Assembly: GCF_024505085.1 (NCBI RefSeq)
Contig: NZ_JANIBC010000001.1
Location: forward strand, 434,001-498,000
From: Parvularcula maris
GTDB lineage: Bacteria; Pseudomonadota; Alphaproteobacteria; Caulobacterales; Parvularculaceae
Direction: 5' to 3'
Length of the DNA stretch: 64,000 bases
In this document: piece by piece, positions 28,883-38,012 of the stretch
Position numbering within the stretch: the first letter of the stretch is position 1
Layout: every line of letters begins with the position of its first letter
Program-made: the position numbers and the translations under genes
The notes under the pieces: generated by a model
Databases searched by the model: none
The model's input: the letters and a program-made list of their open reading frames with translations, nothing else
What the model was told of the DNA's origin: nothing

Positions 28883-29311
28883 TTGTTCGTCGTCTTCGAT
28901 TTGGACGGCACGCTGGCGCTGATCGAGCATCGCAGGCACTTCATTCAAGGCGGGCGCCGGAACTGGCCCGCCTTTTTTCGTGCCTGCAGCGATGACGAGC
29001 CGAACCGGCCGATCGTCGCAATGTTTCAGGAGCTGAGCGCCGCCGGGCACCGGGTGGAGATCTGGTCAGGCCGCTCGGACGAGGTCCGTGCCGAGACCGA
29101 TGAGTGGCTCGCACAGCATGTGGGGGAGGGCGTCACCGCCAACCGGATGCGGCCCGAGAAGGACTACCAGCCAGACGTCGCGCTCAAGGAGAGCTGGCTG
29201 CGGGAGGAAGCATTCCCGCCGGACCTCGTCTTCGACGACCGACAGGGCGTGGTGGATATGTGGCGGCGCAACGGCATCGTCTGCGCCCAGGTGGCACCGG
29301 GCGACTTCTGA
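28883..29311 (+). CDS. HAD-superfamily phosphatase, polynucleotide-kinase-phosphatase-like
   Basis: 142 residues with HAD motif I DLDGTLA at residues 6-12, motif II in WSGRSDE and a late DDR for motif IV. The HFIQ...WPAFFRACSDD region resembles the 3'-phosphatase domain of polynucleotide kinase and related phage phosphatases. It has to start at TTG 28883: an in-frame stop lies just upstream and DLDGT follows at once. It probably depends on coupling to the preceding gene. An intrinsic-terminator-like hairpin lies inside its reading frame. Confidence 0.8.
   Translation: MFVVFDLDGTLALIEHRRHFIQGGRRNWPAFFRACSDDEPNRPIVAMFQELSAAGHRVEIWSGRSDEVRAETDEWLAQHVGEGVTANRMRPEKDYQPDVALKESWLREEAFPPDLVFDDRQGVVDMWRRNGIVCAQVAPGDF
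28947..28978 (+). terminator. Terminator-like hairpin inside the HAD phosphatase gene
   Basis: The 9-bp perfect stem AAGGCGGGC / GCCCGCCTT with a 10-nt loop runs into six Ts (28973-28978). It lies 64 nt inside the coding sequence, on the coding strand, and would also be read as the codons for GGRRNWPAFF. Confidence 0.6.
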
Positions 29312-29314
29312 TCC

Positions 29315-29857
29315 CTACTTCACCCCAGGAAGCCGGAGGATACCCCGGTCATCGGTCGCGATGGTCACAGCGTTGCCCTCGCCTACCACCGAGCGGATGG
29401 AGTTACGGCGGCCTTCGAGCCACTCTTCACGGTTGTCGACCACCAGCGGCGCGCGGCTGTCGTCGATCTCGTCGCCGTTGAAGTCCCAGAAGAGGAGGCG
29501 GGTGGTGAGGCTGTCGCTCTTCTCCGCGCGGCCGCCATTCTCAGCGGCGAGGATCGCCCTGATCGAGGGGTCCACATCGAGGGCGCCGACGGCGGAGACC
29601 AAGGCCAGCTCACCGTTCGATGGCGGCTCCGAAGACTGATCACCGAGGAGGAGCTGCTGCGTGCGCTGGGTGGTGGAGAGCTCCTCGGGCCGGGTCTCGC
29701 CGGGGCGCGGGGGCTCCAGCGCATAGTCCGGCGGCACGGTGAGGGGCGGCTTGGTGATGACGGCGAACTCGTCCGGCGCGTTGCGGTCGGAAAGGGGACC
29801 GCTGCTGCAGGCCGCCAGAAGCGCGGCGGAGGACAAAAGGACGAGCTGACGACGCAT
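29315..29857 (-). CDS. DUF3035-family lipoprotein
   Basis: 180 residues with a signal peptide and lipobox LLAAC (cysteine at about residue 17), followed by the DUF3035 hallmark RNAPDEFAVITKPPLTVPPDYAL. Function unknown; the gene regularly follows lspA in alphaproteobacteria, as here (62 nt downstream of the lspA stop). ATG 29857 is chosen for the signal peptide and AAGGTG upstream. The C-terminal half is acidic and probably disordered. Expected in the outer-membrane or periplasmic face. Confidence 0.85.
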   Translation of the reverse strand: MRRQLVLLSSAALLAACSSGPLSDRNAPDEFAVITKPPLTVPPDYALEPPRPGETRPEELSTTQRTQQLLLGDQSSEPPSNGELALVSAVGALDVDPSIRAILAAENGGRAEKSDSLTTRLLFWDFNGDEIDDSRAPLVVDNREEWLEGRRNSIRSVVGEGNAVTIATDDRGILRLPGVK

Positions 29858-29919
29858 AGACACCTTCGGAACTGTTGTGCGGCTCACGTCCTACAACGGG
29901 GGAGCGGAACCACCAAGAC

Positions 29920-30450
29920 CTAACCGGATGAAGAACCGGCACGCTCGCGCCGCTCCACCACCAGCCAGTCATAGAGGAGGAAGGCGACGCCGATATTGAT
30001 CGCGGCGTCGGCCACGTTGAAGACGTAGCCGAAGCCGATGCCGCTGAAGTCCAGAAAATCAACCACATAGCCGTAGAAGACCCGGTCGATCAGGTTCCCG
30101 ACCGCGCCGCCCAGGATCAGCCCGGCGGCAATGGCGGAGAAACGCCGCTCGGTCTTGGCGAGCCACCTTACAATGAAGACGGAGACCACGATGGAAACGA
30201 GCGACAGGAACACCCGGCTCGCCATACCCCCTGCGAGAAGGCCGAAGCTGATGCCTCGGTTCTCTACGTAAGTGAGGTCAAAGATGGGGCTGAGTTCGAC
30301 CTTACCGCCGATCCGGCCCGGCAGCTCGAGAAGGTGCAGTACCCAGAGCTTCGTCGCCTGGTCGAGCACCAAGGTCACTGCCGCCAGGATCATCCCCATA
30401 CGGAAAAGCGGGCGCTTGTGCACCGGCGGAAGAGGCCAGAGGATGGTCAT
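29920..30450 (-). CDS. lspA: Lipoprotein signal peptidase (signal peptidase II)
   Basis: Aspartic protease that removes signal peptides from prolipoproteins. 176 residues, four membrane helices, with the catalytic aspartates in GGAVGNLIDR and FNVADAAINIG. ATG 30450 overlaps the ileS stop by 4 nt, the classic ileS-lspA coupling. The substrates would include the DUF3035, NodT-type and metallo-beta-lactamase lipoproteins of this window. Confidence 0.95.
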   Translation of the reverse strand: MTILWPLPPVHKRPLFRMGMILAAVTLVLDQATKLWVLHLLELPGRIGGKVELSPIFDLTYVENRGISFGLLAGGMASRVFLSLVSIVVSVFIVRWLAKTERRFSAIAAGLILGGAVGNLIDRVFYGYVVDFLDFSGIGFGYVFNVADAAINIGVAFLLYDWLVVERRERAGSSSG

Positions 30451-33326
30451 GCTCCGGTCGCCTCTTTGCAGCGTAGGCAAAGAGCGCCTTCCTCCGGCAC
30501 CTCCGGCAGGATACGCCAGCACCGGCCGCATTTATCGCCCTCGGCACGGGAGATGATGACCGCGACGCCCGGCTGTTCGGCCAGGCGGAAGGCGCTGTCC
30601 GCTGCAGGGCTCGGCCCAAGCATGGCCTGCGAGGTGATCGCCAGTTCGGCCCAGTCCTGGTCTTTCGCCAGTTCGGCCAGTTCTGCGTCGTCGATATAAA
30701 GGCCCGTGGCCGCGTCCAAGCTGCCGCGGATCTCCTTCTCGTTGCGCCGCTCTTCGATGGCGCCGGTGACCACACGGCGAATGCCGCGCAGCTTGGTCCA
30801 GCGTTCGGCAAGCGCTTCGTCGCGGTAGCTTTCCGGGAGTTCGCTAAACTGAAGAAGGTGCACGGAGGGTTTGCGCTCGCCGAGGCCTTCGGGGAAGTGG
30901 TCGTAGACCTCCTCCGCCGTGAACGGACAGACGGGGGCGAGGAGCCTGACCATGGTTTCCAGGAGCTGCGCCATGACCGTCCGGGTGGAGCGGCGCTTCA
31001 CGTTGTCCGGCGCGTCGCAGTAGAGGCAGTCCTTGCGCACATCGAAATAGAAGGCCGAGAGGTCCTGGATGGCGAACTCGGAGAGCGCGCGCCAGGAGGC
31101 CTTGAAGTTGTAGTCCTCGAAACCCTTCCTGACGCGGGCGTCCACCTCGTGAAGCCGGTGGAGGATGTAGCGCTCCAGCTCCGGCATCTCAGAGGCCGAC
31201 ACCGCTTCCTTCGCGTCGTAGCCGTCAAGTGCGGAGAGAAGATAGCGCAGCGTGTTGCGCACCTTACGGTAGGCATCGACGGCGGAGGAGAGGATCTCGT
31301 CACCGACGCGGATGTCCTCCTGCACGTCCGAGCTCGCCACCCAGATGCGCAGGATATCAGCGCCGTATTTGTTCGTGATCTCGTCAGGACCCACCACATT
31401 GCCCAGGGATTTGGACATCTTGCGGCCCTTATCGTCCATGACGAAGCCGTGGGTGAAGACCGCCTTGTACGGAGCTCTGCCGCGCGTACCGCAGCCCTCT
31501 AGAAGCGAGGATTGGAACCAGCCGCGGTGCTGGTCCGAGCCTTCCATGTAGAGGTCGGCGGGCCAGGTGAGGTCGTCCCGCGCCTCCAGCGTGAAGGCAT
31601 GGGTGCAGCCCGAATCGAACCAGACATCGAGGATGTCGTTCACTTTCTCGTACTGGCTGGCATCGTAGGAGCCGCCGAGGAAATCCTCAGCAGGCGTACC
31701 GAACCAGGCGTCGGCTCCACCTTCGCGAACGGCTTCGATGATGCGCTTATTGACGGCCTGGTCCACCAGCGGCTCGCCCTTGGCGTCCACGAACAAGGTG
31801 ATCGGTACACCCCAGGCCCGCTGGCGGGAGACGAGCCAATCGGGCCGCGTCTCGACCATGCCGCGCAGGCGGTTGCGGCCGGAAGGGGGGTAGAACTCGG
31901 TGTCCTCGATGGCCCCGAGGGCTACCTCTCGCAGCGAGCCTTCGCCCTCGCCCACACGGATGAACCATTGCGGCGTGTTGCGGAACAGGACCGGCGCCTT
32001 GGAACGCCAGGAATGGGGGTAGGAGTGGGTGAGGCGGCCGCGCGCGAGGAGCGATCCGTGTTCGGTCAGCGCCTTAATGACCTCGGGGTTGGCATCGCCG
32101 TCCTTGCCCGCCTTCTTGCCGTCGGTGCGGAAGATCTTGCGGCCCTCGAAGCCTGGCGCCTCGTCCGTATAGGCACCGTCCGGGCCGACCGTGTAGGGGA
32201 TGGCGTCGAGGGGCAGGCCGGCGGCGAGCCAGGCGAAGTAGTCCTCCTGGCCGTGGCTCGGTGCCGTATGCACGAAGCCCGTACCTGCCTCGTCGGTGAC
32301 GTGATCGCCGGGCAGCATGTGCACCTCGAAGCCATACGCATCAGCGTGCCCGGCCAGGGGGTGCTTCAGCTTGGTGCCAGCGAGCTGCGATGGTGCGACA
32401 TCGGAAAGGCGTTTGAAACCACTGACGAAGGCTGCCGCGAAGACATCCTCATGAAGAGCATCGGCTAGGATCAGCCGGTCGCCAGGCTTGGCGAAGGGTG
32501 CGAAGTCGAGGTCGTCTCGGACGCTCTCCACCTCGTAGAGACCGTAGCCGAGGCCTTCACCATAGCAGACCGCGCGGTTGGCCGGGATGGTCCAGGGGGT
32601 GGTGGTCCAGATGACCACATCCGCGCCTTCTAGGCCTGCCGGGGCGTCTACGAACGGGAAGCGCACCCAGATGGTGGTGGACTGATGATCGTGGTACTCG
32701 ATCTCGGCCTCGGCGAGCGCGGTCTGCTCCACCGGCGACCACATGATCGGCTTCGAGCCTCGATAGACGAGGCCCTTCTCGGCGAAGGTCAGGAACTCGG
32801 CGACGATGGCGGCTTCGGTGCCGAAATCCATGGTCTTGTAGGGGTTCTGCCAGTCGCCCTCGACACCGAGGCGGCGGAACTCTTCGCGCTGGATGTCGAT
32901 CCACTTGGCGGCGTAGGCCCGGCACTCGGTGCGGAACTCCGAGGGCGGAACGTCTTCCTTCTTGCGTCCTTTGCCGCGGAAGGCCTCCTCCACCTTCCAC
33001 TCGATGGGCAGGCCGTGGCAGTCCCAGCCGGGCACGTAGTTCGCATCGAAGCCTGCCATCTGTCGGGTGCGGACGATCAGGTCCTTGATGGTCTTGTTGA
33101 GCGCCGTGCCTAGGTGCAGGTGCCCGTTGGCGTAGGGCGGGCCGTCATGCAGCACGTAAGGGGTCCGCCCCTTCGCATCCTCTCGCAGCTTGCCGTAGAG
33201 CCCCATCTCGTCCCAGCGCTTCAGGATCTGCGGCTCTTTCTTGGGCAGGCCGCCGCGCATCGGGAACTCGGTCGCCGGGAGGAAGAGGGTGTCTTTGTAG
33301 TCGTTCTTGGGTTGATCGTCAGCCAT
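30447..33326 (-). CDS. ileS: Isoleucyl-tRNA synthetase
   Basis: Class I synthetase of 959 residues. The HIGH motif appears as HLHLG near residue 71, the KMSKS motif is intact in GRKMSKSLGNV, and a C-terminal zinc site CGRCW...CLRC is present. The large CP1 editing domain lies between the two catalytic halves. It heads ileS-lspA-DUF3035 on the minus strand. Confidence 0.98.
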   Translation of the reverse strand: MADDQPKNDYKDTLFLPATEFPMRGGLPKKEPQILKRWDEMGLYGKLREDAKGRTPYVLHDGPPYANGHLHLGTALNKTIKDLIVRTRQMAGFDANYVPGWDCHGLPIEWKVEEAFRGKGRKKEDVPPSEFRTECRAYAAKWIDIQREEFRRLGVEGDWQNPYKTMDFGTEAAIVAEFLTFAEKGLVYRGSKPIMWSPVEQTALAEAEIEYHDHQSTTIWVRFPFVDAPAGLEGADVVIWTTTPWTIPANRAVCYGEGLGYGLYEVESVRDDLDFAPFAKPGDRLILADALHEDVFAAAFVSGFKRLSDVAPSQLAGTKLKHPLAGHADAYGFEVHMLPGDHVTDEAGTGFVHTAPSHGQEDYFAWLAAGLPLDAIPYTVGPDGAYTDEAPGFEGRKIFRTDGKKAGKDGDANPEVIKALTEHGSLLARGRLTHSYPHSWRSKAPVLFRNTPQWFIRVGEGEGSLREVALGAIEDTEFYPPSGRNRLRGMVETRPDWLVSRQRAWGVPITLFVDAKGEPLVDQAVNKRIIEAVREGGADAWFGTPAEDFLGGSYDASQYEKVNDILDVWFDSGCTHAFTLEARDDLTWPADLYMEGSDQHRGWFQSSLLEGCGTRGRAPYKAVFTHGFVMDDKGRKMSKSLGNVVGPDEITNKYGADILRIWVASSDVQEDIRVGDEILSSAVDAYRKVRNTLRYLLSALDGYDAKEAVSASEMPELERYILHRLHEVDARVRKGFEDYNFKASWRALSEFAIQDLSAFYFDVRKDCLYCDAPDNVKRRSTRTVMAQLLETMVRLLAPVCPFTAEEVYDHFPEGLGERKPSVHLLQFSELPESYRDEALAERWTKLRGIRRVVTGAIEERRNEKEIRGSLDAATGLYIDDAELAELAKDQDWAELAITSQAMLGPSPAADSAFRLAEQPGVAVIISRAEGDKCGRCWRILPEVPEEGALCLRCKEATGA

Positions 33327-33373
33327 CAGGCGCGCTTAGCGGGGGTTTGGCCCAAGGGCTAGGAGGTTGTGAG

Positions 33374-33829
33374 ATGGTGCGCATCATCGAGGTCCCTAGC
33401 GACAACGAGCGGGTGCAGACGCTGATCGCCGTGCAGAAAGCCTACTCCATCGAGCACACCCCGCCCGGCAGCGGGCACGCCATTGTAGCAGGGGGAAAGC
33501 CCGAGGGGCGTTTCTTTCTGGCGGTCCTGGGGGAGGAGGCTGCTGGCTGCATTGCGTTGAAGGGGCTCGGGGAGGGCGTTGCGGAGATCAAGGCGATGCA
33601 TGTCTATGAGCGCTTCCGGGGGCAGGGGATCGCATCGGCGCTGGTGGCGCGTTTGGTCGAGGAGGCGAAGGTTGGCGGGGTAGAGGTGCTCAAACTGGAG
33701 ACCGGGCCGAACGAGCCCTGGGCGGCCTCGCGGGCGGTTTATACGAAGGCCGGTTTTACGCCGTGCGAGCGCTATGGGGAGTATGCGGCGGACCCGTTCA
33801 GCTACTGCATGGAGCTTCGGTTGAACTAA
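33374..33829 (+). CDS. GNAT-family N-acetyltransferase
   Basis: 151 residues. The acetyl-CoA binding motif A is visible as YERFRGQGIASALVARLVEEA, preceded by the AEIKAMHV strand. The substrate is unknown. ATG 33374 has AGGAGG 7 nt upstream. It is divergent from ileS, and a family C repeat begins 3 nt after its stop. Confidence 0.88.
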   Translation: MVRIIEVPSDNERVQTLIAVQKAYSIEHTPPGSGHAIVAGGKPEGRFFLAVLGEEAAGCIALKGLGEGVAEIKAMHVYERFRGQGIASALVARLVEEAKVGGVEVLKLETGPNEPWAASRAVYTKAGFTPCERYGEYAADPFSYCMELRLN

Positions 33830-33832
33830 GCC

Positions 33833-33949
33833 GTCATCCCGGACTTGATCCGGGATCCATGGCCTAACCGTGCTGAACATGCTGCCGTCGCGCAGGTTTC
33901 GGACCTCAGTCCATGGGTCCCGGATAGCCTTCGGCTTCCGGGATGACGG
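33833..33949. repeat. Family C repeat, copy 3
   Basis: GTCATCCCGG...GGGATCCATGGCC...CCATGGGTCCCGG...CCGGGATGAC. It fills the space between two convergent stops (GNAT, 3 nt away; ribF, 2 nt away) and probably serves both. Confidence 0.85.
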
Positions 33950-33951
33950 GT

Positions 33952-34875
33952 TCAAACCACCGCTCTTGCAGCCTCGCTGTCCTTGGCGATCTGCGCCTTC
34001 AGCGCGTCGAGCCCGTCCATCTTACGCTCCTCGCGGATGAAGCGGATAAAGTGGCAGTCGATGGTCTTGCCGTAGAGGTCGCCGTCGAAGTCGAAGAGAT
34101 GCACCTCCAGGCGCTCCTCCTTGCCGTCGACGGTGGGGCGGATGCCGATATTGGTGACGGCGCCGTGGGTGTTGCCGTCCACCACTGCCTGGCAGGCATA
34201 GACGCCGTACTTTGGGCGGATGACGTCGCCTAGGACGACGTTTGCCGTGGGGAAGCCCAGGGTTCTCGCCAGCTCCCGCCCACGTACCACCTCGCCGCGC
34301 ACGAACCAGTCTCGGCCCAGGACGGCCTTGGCATCTCCGGGCCTGCCTTCGCGCAAGGCGCCGCGGGCGGTGCTGGAGGAGTGCTTCTGCTCTCCCTCGC
34401 CCACCGGCTCGATGGCTCGGTAGGTCATGCCGACCTCGCCTGCGATCTTGGCTAGGGTTTCCGAAGAGCCCGCGCGGTCCTTACCGAACTGGAAGTCCTG
34501 CCCGGTGACGATACCGGAGAGACCGAGGGTCTCGGCGAGCACGCCGCGCACGAAGGCATCGGGGGACTGCTTGTAGAGCTCCGGGATGAAGGGGAGGGCG
34601 AAGATGTGTTCGCAGCCCGCCTCCTCTAGCAGCTCGGCCTTCACCTCCAGCGGGGTAAGGAGGAAGGGCGGGGCGTCGGGGTTGAAGACCCGCCGTGGGT
34701 GCGGCTCGAAGGTGACGGCGGCGAGGGGGCGACCCATTTCCTCGGCCACCTTTTTCGCCTCAGCGATGAGCGTCTGGTGCCCGAGATGCACGCCGTCGAG
34801 ATTGCCCATGACAGCCACCGCGCCGCGTAGGGGCTCGGCCAGGGAGCAGGCGAGGGGCGCGCGGACGAGGCTCAC
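33952..34875 (-). CDS. ribF: Bifunctional riboflavin kinase/FAD synthetase
   Basis: 307 residues. The N-terminal FMN adenylyltransferase half shows VMGNLDGVHLGHQ, and the C-terminal flavokinase half shows GRELARTLGFPTANV and the Thr-Asn pair VTNIGIRPTV. It makes FMN then FAD. The start is GTG, overlapping the upstream HAD gene by 4 nt (GTGA). No FMN riboswitch can exist here because there is no leader. Confidence 0.95.
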   Translation of the reverse strand: MSLVRAPLACSLAEPLRGAVAVMGNLDGVHLGHQTLIAEAKKVAEEMGRPLAAVTFEPHPRRVFNPDAPPFLLTPLEVKAELLEEAGCEHIFALPFIPELYKQSPDAFVRGVLAETLGLSGIVTGQDFQFGKDRAGSSETLAKIAGEVGMTYRAIEPVGEGEQKHSSSTARGALREGRPGDAKAVLGRDWFVRGEVVRGRELARTLGFPTANVVLGDVIRPKYGVYACQAVVDGNTHGAVTNIGIRPTVDGKEERLEVHLFDFDGDLYGKTIDCHFIRFIREERKMDGLDALKAQIAKDSEAARAVV

Positions 34876-35729
34876 CAGGCAATCGTGTCCATGGCGTACT
34901 CGGCGTGCACCCCGTCGGCATCAAGTGCTTGGGCCAGCTTGTCCCCGGAGAGCTTACCGTCCTTGCGCGCCGCTTCGGCGAAAATGCCATCGGCGACGAA
35001 GACGCAGTCGATGCCCTGCGCGTTGGCGCCCTTGATGTCGGTGCCGATGCCGTCGCCGATGGCGAGGAGCTTACTGGGCTCGCGGCCTGCGATCTGGGCC
35101 ATGCGGGCCTTGGCGAGCTCGTAGATCGGCGGGTGGGGCTTGCCGCCCAATAGCACCTTCCCGCCAAGCTGTTCGTAGAGCTGACCCAAGGCGCCTGCGC
35201 AGTAGATCAGCTTGTCGCCGTAGCGCACCACGATGTCGGGGTTGGCGCAGACCATGGGCAGGCCCCGCTTGGCAGGCTCAGTCAGGAGGCCGCGATAGTC
35301 CTCGGGCGTCTCGGTCTCGTCGTCGTTCGGGCCTGAGCAGAAGATGGCGTCGGCCCCCGAGAGAGGCGCCAGCTCGATGTCCACGGCGGCGAAGAGGCCG
35401 TCATCCTTGGAGGGGCCGATGCGGTAGAAGCTCTTGCCTGCCATCTCGCGCACGATCTGGCGGGTGGCGTCGCCCGAGGTCACGACCGCATCGTAGGCCT
35501 CGCGCGGTAGGCCGAGCCTGTCGAGCTGGGCGGGGATCACGTCTGAGAGGCGCGGAGCGTTGGTCAGCACCACCACCGGGCCGCGGGTCTCGCGGAACTT
35601 CGTCAGCGCTTCGGCAGCGCCGGGGAACAGCTCGCGCCCATTATGAATGACTCCCCAGGCATCGCAGAGAAGGCCGTCATACTCGCCCGCGATCTCGGAG
35701 AGACCGGTGATCAGCTTGGTCGCGCTCAT
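34872..35729 (-). CDS. HAD-IIA family hydrolase (TIGR01459-like)
   Basis: 285 residues. HAD motif I is modified: LLCDAWGVIHNG has D-A-W in place of DxD, typical of this alphaproteobacterial subfamily. VVLTNAPR (motif II), GKPHPPIYE (motif III) and IGDGIGTDIKGA (motif IV) follow. It belongs to the NagD/4-nitrophenylphosphatase-like group; substrate unknown. Coupled to ribF by a 4-nt overlap, so it may act in flavin turnover (inference). ATG 35729 is chosen because the conserved core follows; the frame runs 96 nt further upstream. Confidence 0.88.
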   Translation of the reverse strand: MSATKLITGLSEIAGEYDGLLCDAWGVIHNGRELFPGAAEALTKFRETRGPVVVLTNAPRLSDVIPAQLDRLGLPREAYDAVVTSGDATRQIVREMAGKSFYRIGPSKDDGLFAAVDIELAPLSGADAIFCSGPNDDETETPEDYRGLLTEPAKRGLPMVCANPDIVVRYGDKLIYCAGALGQLYEQLGGKVLLGGKPHPPIYELAKARMAQIAGREPSKLLAIGDGIGTDIKGANAQGIDCVFVADGIFAEAARKDGKLSGDKLAQALDADGVHAEYAMDTIAW

Positions 35730-35788
35730 GGTTCGGCGATAGGGGCGAATGGGGAGAGGGGCAAGCGGGAGATGGGCCGGGGTATGCC

Positions 35789-35861
35789 GTAGGGCGGAAC
35801 GCGAAGCTTTCCGCCTCGCGGGCACTCAACGAATGGCGGATGGCTTCGCAATCCGCCCTAC
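35789..35861. repeat. Family D repeat, copy 3
   Basis: Ends GTAGGGCGGA / TCCGCCCTAC, with internal GCGAAGC / GCTTCGC pairs. The right end is 3 nt from the stop of a small membrane-protein gene. Confidence 0.85.
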
Positions 35862-35864
35862 GAA

Positions 35865-36209
35865 CTATTGCTTGGCAATCGGGATGTTCTCCAGCCAGCG
35901 AATGATTGCTGGAACCCTTCTACCAGATGCCTTCCAAGCCGCTCTACCTCCGTCGAGGAAAACGACCGCTAGAAGTGCTATCGGTCCCCATACGATAACA
36001 TTACCGAGGATGAGCATCCAACTACGTTGAAGACCATCGTCGAAACAGAGCTCGGGTAGATCTTCTCCGCCACAATGCTTCCAATCGAGATACAGGTCTA
36101 TCCCTAGAGAAGACAAACCTGCGAACAGTATGAAGAGTACGAACAGGACGCAGACAAAACTGAGCGAGAACAGAACGCCCGCAAGTGCTATAAAGACGAC
36201 GTTGCGCAC
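35865..36209 (-). CDS. Hypothetical small membrane protein
   Basis: 114 residues from a GTG start. Strong N-terminal hydrophobic segment (about residues 4-35), a short exterior loop with two cysteines (HCGGEDLPELC), and a second helix (about 65-85) before a basic tail. No family recognised. Its AT-richer composition contrasts with kbl upstream and the HAD gene downstream. The Shine-Dalgarno is weak. As with the orphan at 27.3 kb, a family D repeat lies immediately at its 3' end. Confidence 0.6.
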   Translation of the reverse strand: MRNVVFIALAGVLFSLSFVCVLFVLFILFAGLSSLGIDLYLDWKHCGGEDLPELCFDDGLQRSWMLILGNVIVWGPIALLAVVFLDGGRAAWKASGRRVPAIIRWLENIPIAKQ

Positions 36210-36228
36210 CAGCTAACTTACCGCTCGT

Positions 36229-37431
36229 TCAAATCGCCCCGACCTCGCGCCCGACCTTCACGAAAGCATCCACCGTGCGTCTCACCTGTTCTTCCGTATG
36301 AGCAGCATTCATCTGGGTGCGTATTCTCGCCTTGCCGCGCGGGACCACGGGGAAGCTGAAGCCGGTGACGAAGACGCCCTCGTCCAGAAGCTTGGCCGCC
36401 ATGGTCTGCGCCTTCTTGGCGTCGTAGAGCATGACGGGGATGATGGGGTGCTCGCCGGGGAGGAGGTCGAAGCCTGCTTCGGTCATCAGGGAGCGGAAGA
36501 GCTCGGCGTTCGCGAAGAGCTGCTTGCGCAGATCGCCCCCCTCGCGGACGAGGTGGAGGGCGCGGCGGGAGGCTTCGACCAGCGCCGGGGCGAGGGCGTT
36601 GGAGAAGAGGTAGGGGCGGGCGCGCTGGCGCAGCAGGTCCACGACTTCCTGACGTGCGCAGATGAAGCCGCCCATGCCGCCGCCCAGCGCCTTGCCCAGC
36701 GTGCCGGTGAGGATGTCGACCCTTCCCATGACGCCGCAATGCTCGTGGGTGCCGCGGCCACCTTCGCCCATGAAGCCGGTGGCGTGGCAGTCATCCACCA
36801 TGACCAGAGCGCCGTACTTGTCGGCCAGGTCGCAGATGGCGCCAAGCTGGGCTATAGTGCCGTCCATGGAGAAGACGCCGTCGGTGACGATGAGTTTCGT
36901 CCGTGCCCTCGCTTCATCGGCGTCCTTCAGCTGCTGCTCCAGCGAGGCCATGTCGTTGTTGTCGAAGCGGTAGCGCTGCGCCTTACACAGACGAACCCCG
37001 TCGATGATCGAGGCGTGGTTGAGGGCGTCGGAGATGATGGCGTCTTCCTTGCCGAGGAGCGGCTCGAAGACGGCGGCGTTGGCGTCGAAACACGCCGCGA
37101 AAGTGATCGTGTCCTCGAAGCCCAGCCAGTCGGCCAGCTCGCGCTCGAGCTTGCGGTGGATCTCTTGCGTGCCGCAGATGAAGCGCACCGAGGCCATGCC
37201 GTAGCCGTGGCTCTCGGCGCCTTCTTGCGCGGCGCGGATCAGCTCGGGGTGGTCGGCGAGGCCGAGATAGTTGTTGGCGCAGAAATTGAGCGCGCGCACC
37301 TCGCGGCCCTCATGGCTGATCGTGACCTCCGGTCCCTGTTTGGAGGTGATGAGGCGCTCGGGCTTGGTCAGGCCCTCCTCCTCGATCTCATGCAGGGTAT
37401 CGCGGATGCGGGCGTAGAATGCGTCGGTCAT
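36229..37431 (-). CDS. kbl: Glycine C-acetyltransferase (2-amino-3-ketobutyrate CoA ligase)
   Basis: PLP enzyme of the alpha-oxoamine synthase family, 400 residues. [14 protein letters not shown], the [12 protein letters not shown] and [11 protein letters not shown] segments, and the PLP lysine in [14 protein letters not shown] are visible. It cleaves 2-amino-3-ketobutyrate to glycine and acetyl-CoA in threonine breakdown. ATG 37431 has GGAGG just upstream. The usual partner tdh is not adjacent. 5-Aminolevulinate synthase is a relative, but the N-terminal sequence and length fit Kbl better. Confidence 0.9.
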   Translation of the reverse strand: MTDAFYARIRDTLHEIEEEGLTKPERLITSKQGPEVTISHEGREVRALNFCANNYLGLADHPELIRAAQEGAESHGYGMASVRFICGTQEIHRKLERELADWLGFEDTITFAACFDANAAVFEPLLGKEDAIISDALNHASIIDGVRLCKAQRYRFDNNDMASLEQQLKDADEARARTKLIVTDGVFSMDGTIAQLGAICDLADKYGALVMVDDCHATGFMGEGGRGTHEHCGVMGRVDILTGTLGKALGGGMGGFICARQEVVDLLRQRARPYLFSNALAPALVEASRRALHLVREGGDLRKQLFANAELFRSLMTEAGFDLLPGEHPIIPVMLYDAKKAQTMAAKLLDEGVFVTGFSFPVVPRGKARIRTQMNAAHTEEQVRRTVDAFVKVGREVGAI

Positions 37432-37521
37432 CGGTTCCTCCGTCGGGGTGCTGCGCACCGCGGTCGTGTTCTTCCTGCCCGGTAGCTAGGCTCTTTGGCG
37501 CAGTGATGAAAGGTAGAGGGC

Positions 37522-38001
37522 ATGGAGCAGCCTGAAGGAACGCATCTCGCGGAGATCAATATCGGGCGGACGAAGGGCACGGTGGATGACCCGGTGATGA
37601 AGGAGTTCTTCGACCGTGTCGACGCGATCAACGCGCTGGCCGAACGCTCGCCGGGCTTCGTCTGGCGCATGACGGGGGAGGGCAACCACGCCATGGATGT
37701 GCGCTGGACGCCAGACCCCTTGGACGCCGTCAACCTGTCCGTATGGGAAACGCCTGCCGATCTCGCCAACTATGTTTGGAAGACGGCCCATCAACATGTC
37801 TACAACCGCAAGGCGGAATGGTTCGTGCCCTCGGAGAAGCCGCATTTCGTCATGTGGTGGGTGCCGATCGGGCACCTTCCCAGCCTCGACGAGGCCGTTG
37901 GCAGGCTCGAGCAGTACCGCGCTCACGGCCCTTCCGACCAGGCTTTCGGCTGGCAAGAGCTTCCCGAAGCGAAGCTCTTCAGGGAGCGCCGCTGCGCTTG
38001 A
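37522..38001 (+). CDS. DUF3291-family protein
   Basis: 159 residues, matching DUF3291 with LAEINIGR, DPVMKEFFDRVDAINALAERSPGFVWR and the Trp-rich FVMWWVPIGHLPS. The fold is likely a dimeric alpha/beta barrel, as in antibiotic-monooxygenase-like proteins; no reaction is known. AGGTAGAGGG precedes the ATG. Divergent from kbl; its stop is followed by a family A repeat. Confidence 0.88.
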   Translation: MEQPEGTHLAEINIGRTKGTVDDPVMKEFFDRVDAINALAERSPGFVWRMTGEGNHAMDVRWTPDPLDAVNLSVWETPADLANYVWKTAHQHVYNRKAEWFVPSEKPHFVMWWVPIGHLPSLDEAVGRLEQYRAHGPSDQAFGWQELPEAKLFRERRCA

Positions 38002-38012
38002 GTTTTGGTACT

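Noticed and set aside
34876-35000. FMN riboswitch for ribF
   Set aside because: The ribF start overlaps the upstream gene by 4 nt, so there is no leader.
36298-37485. 395-codon open frame antisense to kbl
   Set aside because: High-GC codon mirroring of a clearly identified PLP enzyme.
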